64,000 bases of DNA from assembly GCA_949358305.1 (NCBI GenBank), contig OX442318.1, positions 4,636,501-4,700,500 on the forward strand, in the 5' to 3' direction. The DNA is from Strigamia acuminata (taxonomy: Eukaryota > Arthropoda > Chilopoda > Geophilomorpha > Linotaeniidae). Shown here one piece after another: positions 10,318 to 20,119 of this stretch. Every line of letters begins with the position of its first letter. Position 1 is the stretch's first letter. A program made the position numbers and the translations under genes. The notes under the pieces are model-generated. The model was not told the origin of the DNA. It searched no databases and saw nothing but the letters and a program-made list of their open reading frames with translations.

Positions 10318-12374
10318 ATGTTCAGAGACCGGCTGCAATCCGTAGATTTGGCCTCGGTGTCGCTCACCCCTCAAAAACCCAAACGCCAGACCGAAAACAC
10401 ATCGCTGTTGATCACCGACGCGCTCCCCCGCGGACTCCTGCGTCTAAAGGAGAACGAATCCCCCACCGCGTTCCGCTGCAGCTCCGAAAACATCCGTCTA
10501 TGGAAAGACATCTCGGTGCTGGCGGTCGCCGTCGCGCTTTTCAACGTCATTTACTACGGCCTTCTCTTCACCTCGCTCGCGTTCAATCCGCTGCAACTCG
10601 TCCTGGCCACGCACACGGTCAACTTCAGCTCGCAGATCGTGTGCGCCCTCTTTCTCTCGCACTTCCTCTACCGCTCCGCACGATGCAAGTTGGCCATATC
10701 CATTTCTTTGGCCACGGTGGTCATCTTCGCCGCCGCGCAGTTCCACCCGGATTACGCCACGCTCGTGCCCGCCGGGATGTTGATCGGCGCCGGGTTCGTC
10801 ACGCTGCGGATAACGTCGTTGCAGTATGGCAATCTTCTGTCGCGCTACTACGTGGCCAGTTCGGTCCAGCTGTCGCCCTCCATCACCTACGTCATCTTTG
10901 GCTGCGTCAATTACGCGCCCATTTTAGGCGGTGTCGTCGGCGCGTTGTTGCCGGCGCTTATTACGTCGTACGACCGAAGTAAGGGCGTTATCCAGTGTAG
11001 TCAAATTCTGTTTTGTCAAAAAAGCGTGAAAAATCGATTTCCGGTGTCGGAATTTGTGTATCTAGCACCGTTAGAGAGATATGGGCGAAAAACAGACCTG
11101 ATTAGTCCGAAAAACTCGTTTTATCGCCCGTATCGCTAATTCCGACAACTCAAATCGATTTTTTTCGCCATTTCTCGTGCTGAATCGATCGAAAATGAGC
11201 AAAAAATTGATTTCTTATCACATTAATACGCTTATCTGCCACCGATGCAGAGATATGGGCGATAAACTGAGTTTTTCCTGAGGTTTTGGTCAGATATGCA
11301 AATACCAGTAATAAGAAATCTTTTTTTTAGCTTATTTCCGAAGAAAATCGATTTATATTCAAACGTGTCGTTGATTTGGAGTTTTTTTTTTTATTTCTAG
11401 ATACTGATGACAAAATCCTCCTTCGAAATTCGTCGTACGAATGCGGCCCGAATTACCCAACTTCCGCCTTCGACGTGACCGATTTACCGGTGCTGTATTC
11501 CGTCTACGTGATAATCGGCTGCACGTGCGTTTTGATCGTCGCGTTGTTCCTCAACGGCAGAAAAGAATTGGAGGAACTCTTTCTCGAAGAGAACTCGTCG
11601 ATATGCCAGCAATGGACCGTCGTCATCTCGGAATTAGTAGTGACGGACGTGCGTTTACCTCTCGTCACTCTGATTTCCGGTCTCGTTTGGTCCTACTCCA
11701 TCGCCGACTTGGCTCCGGTAAGCAATTCTGGTGTTTTAATCTATTTTTTGGTATCACTACACCAGTAAAATGGCTCGGCCAATGGGAGAGTATATTTTGG
11801 TAAAGCAAATTTCTCTGACGAATTTTAGATTTACGATCCACACGTTGTGAGTCTGCTGTCCACGACTCATCTGGCTTTTTTCTTCGTCACAATTATATTA
11901 GTGAGCAATTTCACGCGCAACATGAACCCGAATTTCGTCACTCTGCTCACCTGCATCCTTTGTTTCTTTTTGCTGCTTTTGCAAATTATTTGGAGAAGCG
12001 AAAACCTTTCGCTGCTTTTCATGTATTTCTTCGACGCCGGCTTCGGGACCATCAATGGACTGTTTTATGTCATGAATCACGGTGTGTATTGACTATATTG
12101 AGCGGAAATGAACGAATTTTGTTATCTTTTGAGTTGATTTTTGTTTTTGTTTGTAGTTGAGTGGGGCTCGATGAAGTCCAGCGGAGAGGTGACTTACAAC
12201 GTGTGTTTCTCTTTGCATTCGTTGGGCTGTGTGTTGGGGTTTGCGTGGACAATTGTGCTGTGTTTGATGATTAAGTTGTATATCTACATGGGTTTTTTAG
12301 TTTTGGCTATTGTTTTGCACGTGATAGCCATTGTTCTTCAGTACAGGCCCAGTAGGATCCAGCAGATGATGTGA
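10318..12374 (+). CDS. UNC93-like multi-pass membrane protein, four exons
   Basis: UNC93 family proteins are 10-12-pass membrane proteins of the major facilitator type. Members act with potassium channels (nematode UNC-93) or traffic Toll-like receptors (vertebrate UNC93B1). Exons: 10318-10978, 11401-11717, 11829-12081, 12157-12374; all introns are GT-AG with matching phases, giving 482 residues. About 60 hydrophilic residues precede the first membrane span. Family-like stretches include a helix pair around FNVIYYGLLFTSLAF, an extracellular loop with SSYECGPNYP, and the C-terminal block AGFGTINGLFY...VKLYIYMGF-like. An in-frame TAG lies two codons before the ATG, fixing the start; an acceptor just upstream suggests a 5' untranslated exon. 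Exon 1 is much more GC-rich than its surroundings. AATAAA lies near 12551. Substrate and paralog are unknown. Confidence 0.88.
10985..11330. repeat. Relative of the 259-bp satellite in UNC93-like intron 1
   Basis: The stretch AAAAATCGATTTCCGGTGTC followed by TATCTAGCACCGTTAGAGAGATATGGGC parallels, base for base with substitutions, the arm of the palindromic unit at 16390-17040. A second, inverted arm follows. It makes up most of the 422-bp intron. Confidence 0.6.
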
Positions 12375-12774
12375 TTAACATAAAGTTTAACGTGTGATGG
12401 TTTCCTTTTTGCTAAAGATGCCAGTTTTCTTCTGTAATGACATTTAAAGGTTGCAGGTGACAATCAGCAAAATGAAAAATGAATTGTATTCATTATAGTT
12501 TATTTACCATTATTGTAATAGATTTGTGTCATTAAATTTTTTTTTTTTTTAAATAAAACTAACATTAGAATATCTCTGTTTTATTGTATCCGAACTTGCC
12601 TCAAATCCGACTCAAAATGCGCTGCAAACTCGCCTCAATTTCGCCTCAAATCGTTTATTCTGCAAAGTAAGACACTGATAACAAATCATGTAGTAAGAAA
12701 CCCAAATTTATTTCACAGAAATGCGTTCAAAATCAATATTCCCAGTTTACATTAGTGCTAAGATAAAACAGAAA

Positions 12775-14442
12775 TCAAACGTCCAACTCTTCCAACAACT
12801 CGTCAATTCCAATTGTTATATCATCCAGCATCCGCTTCAGTTTTTCCCTATTGCCAACAACTGCAGTGTCTGCTACGGCATTCACATGCATCTTTCCATC
12901 CCAAGACACGATTGTAATCGACAAACCTTCAAAAAAACAACAAATCAAAATGAAAAAAAAAAAACATCGCAACAAAACAATTGACAGTAGCTGCATTCAA
13001 AAATTACAATATTTTGTGTTTTACTTCAATTTTAAAACAAAAACGACATCATTTCCCGCCCTATTTATTGAATTAAACTACATTAATATTAATTTATAAT
13101 CATAGTATATTTAATCAAAATTTAAACTTAAACTAAAATTGTATTTTTATTTTTGTGACTCACCAACACCTGGAGTGGCCAAGCCGAAACACCCTAATCG
13201 AACGAAGGGCGAATTAAACATAGTTTTCTGCTTTTGACTTCCATACATATTCGAAATATCAACTGTATGATGCGAGCTAATTAAAATCTTGAACGCCAAT
13301 TTGGCCGGCAAAACATTCGGAAACAAATGAAAGAAGAAAAACGTAAAAACACCCGCGCTGATTGACTTCAAAAAATCCATCCGTTTCTTCACTTCCGCGA
13401 GTCGTTCCAACGGCGACTTGGCACACGTCGGCAACAGACTCAGCGCGTGCGTCACATGTTCGAAATCAATGGCGAACGGAATAATTTGTCGGATATCCGC
13501 CGGAATGGGTCGACCTTCCCTCAAAAAATGACATCGGATGGCGTAGGCGATGCACGACAACACGATGTCGTTCACCGTCGAATTCGTCGCTTTTCGGATG
13601 ATAGTTAAGCGCTGCAACGAAATCGGAACGGAAATATTCGCCAAAACCGATTTCCCGCTTCTTTCGAACGTCGACAGAGAATTCTCGTCATCAAATATGG
13701 CCGACTTGACAAAGAAACCAGGCGCGACTAACCAAGCGCGTAAATGGCCGCCCAACGACAGCGCGGGCGGTTTGACCACACTCGCAACCTTGAAATTCTC
13801 TTCGTAAGGATCGTCCATGAGTGTTTCCGCGTACATTTTCACCTGCTTCATGCCGTTCATCATGGTGTGATGGACTTTTTCGAAGATCACGTAATGCGGG
13901 CCCGACGTATTGTCGAAATTATCGGCTAATTTTGCCACCGTCACCACCCACAGCGGCCGACTACGTGCAATAGGTTCCTCTCGAAGTGTTTCGAAAGTGT
14001 CTAACATTTGCTCGCGGTTTTCGATCGTTTTGCCGTCGTGTAGCACAACGTGCTGCGTGATGTCCACCGAGGGTGCCGGCAACCAAAAGTAGTACCCGTA
14101 CCGTTCGCGTAATACTTGGTGGTACCTCGGGTACTTGTACGTTCCATCCGGGTTTCTTGCGTTGACGATTTGCTCTCCGTAGCGTTTTCGTATCGACTCG
14201 AGATCGATGTTTCCACTGAGAACGAAATAAAGGCTCGGAACGATTTCAAAGTCGAATTCGAGCGCGTAAATGGCGTCGTAAGGCGAAAGAAATTCCATTT
14301 GCGGTCCCAGTTTCAAGCGGAGATATAATTGAATGGCGAAACGGTAGAGAAGAAAACATGCGAGGATTGATAATATCGGAGGCAACAAAATTAACGTTAG
14401 GATGCTCAGGATGACAAGATTGATCGGTGGAAAGCGCGCCAT
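12775..14442 (-). CDS. WSD/DGAT-like O-acyltransferase, two exons
   Basis: The family transfers acyl groups from acyl-CoA to alcohols or diacylglycerol, giving wax esters or triacylglycerol, usually at the ER membrane. Exons 14442-13164 and 12926-12775 are joined by a GT-AG intron (phase 1), giving 476 residues. The start MARFPP at 14442 has a good context (AAAATGG) and leads straight into hydrophobic spans; an upstream in-frame ATG at 14571 would add 43 residues. Seen motifs: SPYDA, PLW, the active-site region KVHHTMMNGM, and NDIVLS; the second exon carries the C-terminal GLSITIVSWDGK block. The family motif HHxxxDG reads HHTMMNG here, so the aspartate is asparagine. The gene is tail to tail with the UNC93-like gene (about 400 bp apart). 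AATAAA on the minus strand lies near 12708. Confidence 0.92.
12988..13156. mobile_element. GCTGCATTCAAAAAT-type MITE, copy 2, within the acyltransferase intron
   Basis: It matches copies at 9940 and 61610 with about 90% identity by eye. It starts TAGCTGCATTCAAAAATTAC and ends TTGTATTTTTATTTTTG, eight bases from the splice donor. It makes up about 170 of the 237 bp of the intron. Confidence 0.75.
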
Positions 14443-14571
14443 TTTCACCCATATGAATGAAACAAATATTTGAAGGTGTTTTAAAAGAATTTCTTTAGTT
14501 TTCATATCACATACGATCGATCGAAGCAGATGCTTCATTGTGTTGTAATTAATTTGTTTTATTAACACCAT

Positions 14572-15839
14572 TTGTCTTGTTTACACAATAGATGCAGTCA
14601 AGATTTCTGGTTATGTGGTTGTTGAAAACAGAAAACCATACCTGTTTAACTGCACTGGCAGAGAAATGAGGTGTGTAAACCTGTAAACACATGATATACA
14701 CAATATTTACAATAATTTAATTGCCAACTACTGTGGAAACTAACCTGGGTGTCGGTTTTACATAAATTGTGGGAGGCAAACCTCACATGACCTACAAGGA
14801 AAAGATTTCAATCTTCTGTTTGCATGTTCATACAACCACATTTCCTCCTCATTGAGAAAACTACAAGTGCATACAATAGTCAATGCAAATGCTTGATGAT
14901 AGAACAATAAAAAAATGATATAATTTGATAGAACAATTAAATGTCTATAGTTCAAAATGTAAGCAAGATGTGCGAGTTTTACGCATCTGGTAGATTGCCG
15001 TTTCTTTTGTTCTTCTAGGTTTTGACAAGGTCGAAGATAGGTTGCCTGTATTTTTCTCGTAGCGGCGATAGAATTGTCATCGTTTTTCCAAAGGTTTTAT
15101 TTATTTGTATTTAAATTTTTGTGCCCAATCGTTATTTTTTTCAAGTTTTCAACATTTAGAAAATCATGTAAGTTTATGATTACGCTCAAAATAAATTTTT
15201 TAATTTCCGTATAATACGATCTAATGAATCGCGTTGTTTAGATGAAATAAACCGCGTTTTGAATTACGCCGCGATACAAAATATCTCGGGAGCCTGGTTT
15301 AGACACCTGCCGGAAGTGAGTGCACGCCGGTAGGTGGTGGCGCACACTCCAGATACCTTGAGTCTTCACACAAATTTAATTTTTACCGGGCCTTTTCAAG
15401 CCTTAAAATGGAGACAGATATTGTCAAAACCCAGGGAATTCGGAAATTTACGCGTACTACAAATTCGTACGGTTCCCGAACGCGTCCAGTGCCTCAACTG
15501 TGGCTTAATTCAGCTGAAGCTCAGAATGTTGAGCGGCGAAACTAAGCAATGCAACGCAGCTCGCGCGAAAAGAAACCAGACACAAACAAAATGGCCATAA
15601 ATTATGCCCAGCTGCATCATGTCACTAAAATGAACAACAAAGGGGAAAAACAAAGCGGATTCAAATGGAATAAAACACGAACGGAACGAACGAAATGCGT
15701 ACTCAAACGTGAATGAACAATGGAAAAGCTCAGTGGTCTCCAATTCGGTCCACACTGAGCAAAAAGAAAGCAAATGGCAGCTTTCAAGTGAATTATGCAG
15801 GCCTATGAGAGAATGCTAACTAACTAAAGCTCCCCGGAA
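14572..15839. other. Intergenic, no gene recognised
   Basis: Several short open frames occur but show no family signature, splice pattern or compositional bias. The stretch is AT-rich with no clear repeat. It would contain the promoter of the acyltransferase gene on the minus strand. Confidence 0.5.
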
Positions 15840-16357
15840 TAGGGTTTCGGTACCGGGAAACCGGGGTACCGATTTCCCGGGAATCTCGGTGAGAAATCAC
15901 GGTACCGGGAACCTGGAAATTGTAGAAAAACCGGTTCCGTCAAAAATTCGTTGCTGAAACATCATTTTCGTCGGTCAAATGTTAAATTTTGTAACGTTTT
16001 ACTGATGAAAATGGCTATTTTTAACAAAAATGTCTTAAAATGGCTAAAAATTGCTAAAAAATGGCCATTTTTAACGAAAAATGCCTATTTTTGACGAAAA
16101 ACAGCCATTCTTGAGGAAAAACGGCCACTTTTGATAGAAAACGGCCATTTTTACCTGAAAAATGGCTCAAAATTGCTAAAAATGGCTATTTTTGACAAAA
16201 AACGTCAATTTTTGACAAAAAACGGCCATATTTTGTCATTTTTCGTCGCCTCTCGCCTGACCTTTTTTGGTCCCGGGAGTACCGATTTCCCGAGAGTACC
16301 GGCCATTTTGGTACCGGGAACCGGGAATTTTAAAAAGGCGGGAAAACAGAAACCCTA
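15840..16357. mobile_element. 518-bp hAT-like MITE with 8-bp target duplication
   Basis: The target duplication CCCCGGAA flanks it at 15832-15839 and 16358-16365. Ends are TAGGGTTTC and GAAACCCTA. Subterminal blocks carry repeated GGTACCGGGAA and TTTCCCGGGA words, and the middle repeats ATGGCTATTTTTGACAAAAA-like units. There is no transposase. A truncated inverted relative is at 55277-55440. Confidence 0.85.
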
Positions 16358-16389
16358 CCCCGGAAGCTCCTCAGATGCTCCCCGGATGC

Positions 16390-17040
16390 AAAAAACTGAC
16401 TTTTTGAAGAGAAAGAGTGTTATATCTTTGCAACGGCGCCAGATATGCAAATTCCGCCAACGGGAATCGACTTTTTAGCTCATTTTACATGTATTCAGCA
16501 CGTTTTTGGCACTTTTTAAAATTTGCATGGAGAAATGACCAAAAATTGAAAAAGTGCCAGAAACGTGCTGATTAGACGTAAAATGAGCTGAAAAATCGAT
16601 TCCCGTGTGCGCAATTTGCATATCTGGCACTGTTGCAGAGATATAAGCAAAAAACTGACTTTTTGAAGAGAAAGAGTGTTATATCTTTGCAACGGCGCCA
16701 GATATGCAAATTGCGCACACGGGAATCGACTTTTTAGCTCATTTTACATGTATTCAGCACGTTTTTGGCACTTTTTAAAATTTGCATGGAGAAATGACCA
16801 AAAATTGAAAAAGTGCCAGAAACGTGCTGATTAGACGTAAAATGAGCTGAAAAATCGATTCCCGTGTGCGCAATTTGCATATCTGGCACTGTTGCAGAGA
16901 TATAAGCAAAAAACTGACTTTTTGAAGAGAAAGAGTGTTATATCTTTGCAACGGCGCCAGATATGCAAATTGCGCACACGGGAATCGACTTTTTAGCTCA
17001 TTTTACATGTATTCAGCACGTTTTTGACACTTTTTAAAAT
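16390..17040. repeat. 259-bp palindromic satellite, about 2.5 units
   Basis: ACTGACTTTTTGAAGAGAAA recurs at 16395, 16654 and 16913, a period of exactly 259 bp. Within each unit the left arm (AGATATGCAAATTGCGCACA...CACGTTTTTGGCAC) is complementary to the right arm (GTGCCAGAAACGTGC...TGTGCGCAATTTGCATATCT), so each unit can fold on itself. Copies are nearly identical. Confidence 0.93.
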
Positions 17041-17044
17041 TTGG

Positions 17045-17078
17045 AAAAAAAGCAAAGGCATTTGCCTTTGCTTTTTTT
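17045..17078. repeat. Perfect 16-bp hairpin
   Basis: AAAAAAAGCAAAGGCA at 17045-17060 is followed by a TT loop and its exact complement at 17063-17078, which ends in a run of seven T. It lies where the 259-bp satellite stops. Confidence 0.9.
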
Positions 17079-17555
17079 AGGTTTTTTTAGGTTTTTTTTT
17101 AGATTTGGAAATTATAGCATAACAGCTATTGTAGAACGTTGAGTAGATTATGTGTCAATGGAGTGTAGGAGTGTATTGAAACTCCTGCAAAACTTTTCCC
17201 TTCTGTCGAAAGATGACGCCGGTTTTTCAGTTTTGCAAATCGGTTTGCAGGTTTTGTTAAATCCAAACATGTGTTGACTGAAAAAGAAATATGTCGTAGT
17301 TAATATAAGCCGGATGATTAATCTGAGATACAGTTAGCAAAATGGGTATCCGGGGAATCCAACGTCACAAACAGAGGTATTTTGTGAAATTTCGATCATC
17401 TATTTTGCTGTATTTTCTCCTCCTAAAGTGCAGCAAAGTGATGTCTCGTTATTTGTTTTCTGTTTCACATGGATATAGATCGTGACATATGTCGTTAAAT
17501 ATTTTTTTAAAGGCGATAAATAGAAACTATGGAGTGAAATGGATATTGACCATGG

Positions 17556-17615
17556 TGGCTGCGTGGTTAGGGTGTCCGATTACTGAGCTGAGTGAACGGG
17601 TTCGAATCCGCGCCT
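17556..17615 (+). other. tRNA-like module 1
   Basis: A box TGGCTGCGTGG at 17556-17566 and B box GGTTCGAATCC at 17599-17609, 32 nt apart. T-rich sequence follows within 20 nt (TTTGTCTTTT). The acceptor stem does not pair. Confidence 0.6.
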
Positions 17616-17710
17616 ATAGCTTTGTCTTTTATTATTATTTTTTTCAGTCCAAAAAAGGATAATCAAAGTTTATAAGAGCTTTAACCTTACTTAGTCATTG
17701 TTATTCTATG

Positions 17711-17770
17711 TAGCCGTGTGGTTAGAGTGCGTGGTTAGAGTGATTTGGGAACGGGTTCAAATCCGTCACT
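17711..17770 (+). other. tRNA-like module 2
   Basis: A box TAGCCGTGTGG at 17711-17721 and B box GGTTCAAATCC at 17754-17764, again 32 nt apart. The D-arm-like word GTGGTTAGAGTG is duplicated in tandem, which a working tRNA would not tolerate. Confidence 0.55.
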
Positions 17771-17861
17771 AGTTTTGCTTAGAGAAATTTATTTTTTCAG
17801 GCTTAAAAATACAAATTTCAACTTTATAAGGCTCAAACTAACCGCCTCTGCTAAAAAGCAC

Positions 17862-17935
17862 CGGTGGGAGCCGGTGGGAGGATACCCATTGCGCCGGCTT
17901 AGCCGGGCGCGTCGCGGGTTCGCCTCCCCGAGTCG
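17862..17935 (+). other. tRNA-like module 3, degenerate
   Basis: B-box-like GGTTCGCCTCC at 17917-17927, but no A box at the expected distance. The region is unusually GC-rich and contains a tandem GGTGGGAGCC duplication. Confidence 0.35.
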
Positions 17936-18044
17936 CTCTCCACGTTGGTCAACTTTTTTTCAGTTGTTTTTTTTTCATTTTGCGAAATCGGAAAAAAGAG
18001 GGGATTTCCTTGGGTTTTTCTAGTTTTCTTTGGGTTTTTCTAGT

Positions 18045-18455
18045 AGTCTTTTTTTGAGGTTTTTATCTTGGGTTTTTCTTGTTTTCTTTCCTTATTTTTT
18101 TTGAGGTTTTTATCTTGGGTTTTTCTAGTCTTGTCTTTTAGTACTTTTGAGGTTTTTCTAGTCTAGTATTTTTGAGGTTTTTCTAGTCTAGTATTTTTGA
18201 GGTTTTTCTAGTCTAGTCTTTTAGTATTTTTGAGGTTTTTCTAGTCTAGTATTTTTGAGGTTTTCTAGTCTAGTATTTTTGAGGTTTTTCTAGTCTAGTA
18301 TTTTTGAGGTTTTTCTAGTCTAGTATTTTTGAGGTTTTTCTAGTCTAGTATTTTTGAGGTTTTTCTAGTCTCTAGTCTAGTCTTTTAGTATTTTTGAGGT
18401 TTTTTAGTCTAGTCTTTTAGTATTTTTGAGGTTTTTCTAGTCTAGTCATTTAAAC
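18045..18455. repeat. Minisatellite of GAGGTTTTTCTAGTCTAGTA units
   Basis: A 24-25-bp unit (plus ATTTTT) repeats about 15 times with small length changes. It separates tRNA-like modules 3 and 4. Confidence 0.93.
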
Positions 18456-18498
18456 TATAAGTATAAGTTTTAAGAAAATTATAGCATAACAGCTATTG

Positions 18499-18575
18499 TA
18501 GCTGTGTGGTATCTTCTTCATGTGTTGTGGTGGTGGCTTTGGACTCCGTAGTCGTGGGTTCGAATCCCCGATGGA
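18499..18575 (+). other. tRNA-like module 4
   Basis: A box TAGCTGTGTGG at 18499-18509 and a perfect B box GGTTCGAATCC at 18557-18567, 47 nt apart. A GACT/AGTC pairing sits where the anticodon stem would be, but its loop is only four bases. Confidence 0.5.
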
Positions 18576-18639
18576 ATCTATTCTTAATTTTAATTTTAAT
18601 TTTTTTTAAATATTAAATTTTTTTTTAAATCCTTTAGAT

Positions 18640-18715
18640 TGGTCGGGATTCGAACCCGAACACATGTCCGTCGTTAAGTTTCAAAATACTAGACATTTAA
18701 CCTCGAAGCTACTGC
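18640..18715 (-). other. tRNA-like module 5
   Basis: On the minus strand an A box TAGCTTCGAGG (18711-18701) and B box GGTTCGAATCC (18656-18646) lie 44 nt apart. The T arm is intact: TCGGG pairs with CCCGA around the loop TTCGAAT. ATGTC and GACAT could pair in place of an anticodon stem but enclose 23 bases. Confidence 0.55.
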
Positions 18716-18837
18716 TTCTTGTTGTTATCCTTATGTCTAATTGCCTTCTTATAGAGTTAAGAGAGAAAATTACTAGAAAAGAATAACACAAATTAGAACT
18801 GAATAAAATCAACAGAATTTTTTTTTACTTAAATTTA

Positions 18838-18925
18838 TCCATCTCTGGATTTGAACACAGACACATGTTCTTGATTTATCTTGTTTATTAACACCAGCCA
18901 TCATACCTCTGAGCCACCACTCCTT
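18838..18925 (-). other. tRNA-like module 6
   Basis: On the minus strand the A box TGGCTCAGAGG (18916-18906) fits the consensus well; the B-box-like GTTCAAATCC (18856-18847) is 49 nt downstream. It shares the word ACATGTGT before the T arm with module 5. Confidence 0.55.
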
Positions 18926-19034
18926 CTTATCCAACTACTGCTTAATTCTCTTACTTACAGATTGCGCACTGACGTAATTGATTGAATATTAAGAGATAGA
19001 AAATGTTTAAAAATAATTTTCTTCGTCATCTGAA

Positions 19035-19118
19035 TTGCTCTGGATTCGATCTAGAGACTTTGAATGCTCGTGTCCACTCAAGATAATACTGAAAACGCAT
19101 CGCAAGAGCCACCGCTCC
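19035..19118 (-). other. tRNA-like module 7
   Basis: On the minus strand the A-box-like TGGCTCTTGCG (19111-19101) lies 49 nt before the B-box-like GATCGAATCC (19051-19042), which has lost one conserved T. Confidence 0.45.
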
Positions 19119-19194
19119 CCACTCTAACTCATTCCTTAACACCTGTACTTAAGCAAGGAAAGAAAACTAAACAAAAAAGAAAAATTTAGACATC

Positions 19195-19268
19195 AACTCA
19201 GGATTCGAACACGCTACATCTAACTCCGAAAGCCAAAGCTAAACCCAATGAACAACGAGCCCCACAGT
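19195..19268 (-). other. tRNA-like module 8
   Basis: On the minus strand GGGGCTCGTTG (A-box-like, near 19264-19253) lies about 41 nt before GTGTTCGAATCC (19212-19201). A run of six T follows about 25 nt downstream, as a pol III terminator would. Confidence 0.5.
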
Positions 19269-19300
19269 CACAGTGGCTTAGAAATGAGTATTTTAACCTT

Positions 19301-20110
19301 AGAAACTACAAAGTATCAGCTGTCGTACATCCCAATGTTTGCAACATTTACCGTTTAAGCCAATTTTTATATATTGAAATCTGGTCGTAAATATGAGGTT
19401 TGAATAAGAATAATAAAATTTTAGAAATAAAAATGAAATCTTTTTATATTTTTTCTGATTTGTCTATTTTTGTTTCCCCCTTTAGACACGAGTTGGTTTT
19501 ACGTCTATTTCACACTTTTGCTATTGCCACTACCGTGATCTTCAAATGTTTTAATGGAGGTGATAAAACCAACGCCGTTGGAGGCCCTGCAAGAATATCT
19601 GCCTTGGTCATCAGGTTTGGCTTCGGTGATCAAAATACAAAAGAGAGCCATTTTCTATTTGTCGCACACGTGAATTCTCTTTTTAAACATCAATGTAATC
19701 ACCCGCAGCCCAAACATGTTCGTAGTCACAAATATGATGTTTAAGAAGGAGAAGATTTCAACTCCTTTTTTTGAAAGACAAGGGCGCTAGGGATGCTAAA
19801 ATTAAACCCAAGCCGCAACATAAAAATATAAGGACGCTCCGAGTAGAAGATACAGTGCTATCACTATATCGATGGCGGGACAACGAGAAACATGCACGCG
19901 AGTTTCTTCATTAATGATCTACTTTTTTCGTTAGAGAAGATCACAGTTTGAGTAAGTAAATTTATTTTCATCACAAACTAACCAGATGATATAGACGTGC
20001 GCCGATTTTCAATTCAGGTAAATTTGTTTTATGCCAAGAAGATGAAAAAGAATAATTTTTGTTTGTTTGTTGTTCTAAACGTGTGTACTTTGCATTAGAA
20101 ATCATTTTAA
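19301..20110. other. Unassigned; one possible exon at 19486-19613
   Basis: A good acceptor (TTTCCCCCTTTAG, ending 19485) and a weak donor (CATCAG before gtttgg, 19614) bracket an open frame of about 43 residues. I recognise no family in it. The rest shows nothing. Confidence 0.2.
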
Positions 20111-20119
20111 TTTAAGCAA

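Larger units (their letters stand above)
17540..19300. other. Array of eight tRNA-like modules, four plus then four minus
   Basis: B-box-like words (GGTTCGAATCC or close variants) lie at 17599, 17754, 17917 and 18557 on the plus strand and at 18646, 18847, 19042 and 19201 on the minus strand. Seven of eight have an A-box-like word (TGGCNNNGNGG or TAGCNNNGNGG type) 32-49 nt upstream, the spacing used by RNA polymerase III tRNA promoters. Neighbouring modules are mostly 155-200 bp apart; one gap is filled by a minisatellite. I could not pair acceptor stems in the modules I tried, so these are not ordinary tRNA genes. The word ATTATAGCATAACAGCTATT occurs both at about 17112 and at 18479. The array could be tRNA-derived SINE heads, decayed tRNA genes, or a pol III locus. 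Confidence 0.6.

Noticed and set aside
17556-19268. Eight functional tRNA genes
   Set aside because: Acceptor stems do not pair in those tried, some modules have duplicated or missing arms, and anticodon loops are abnormal.
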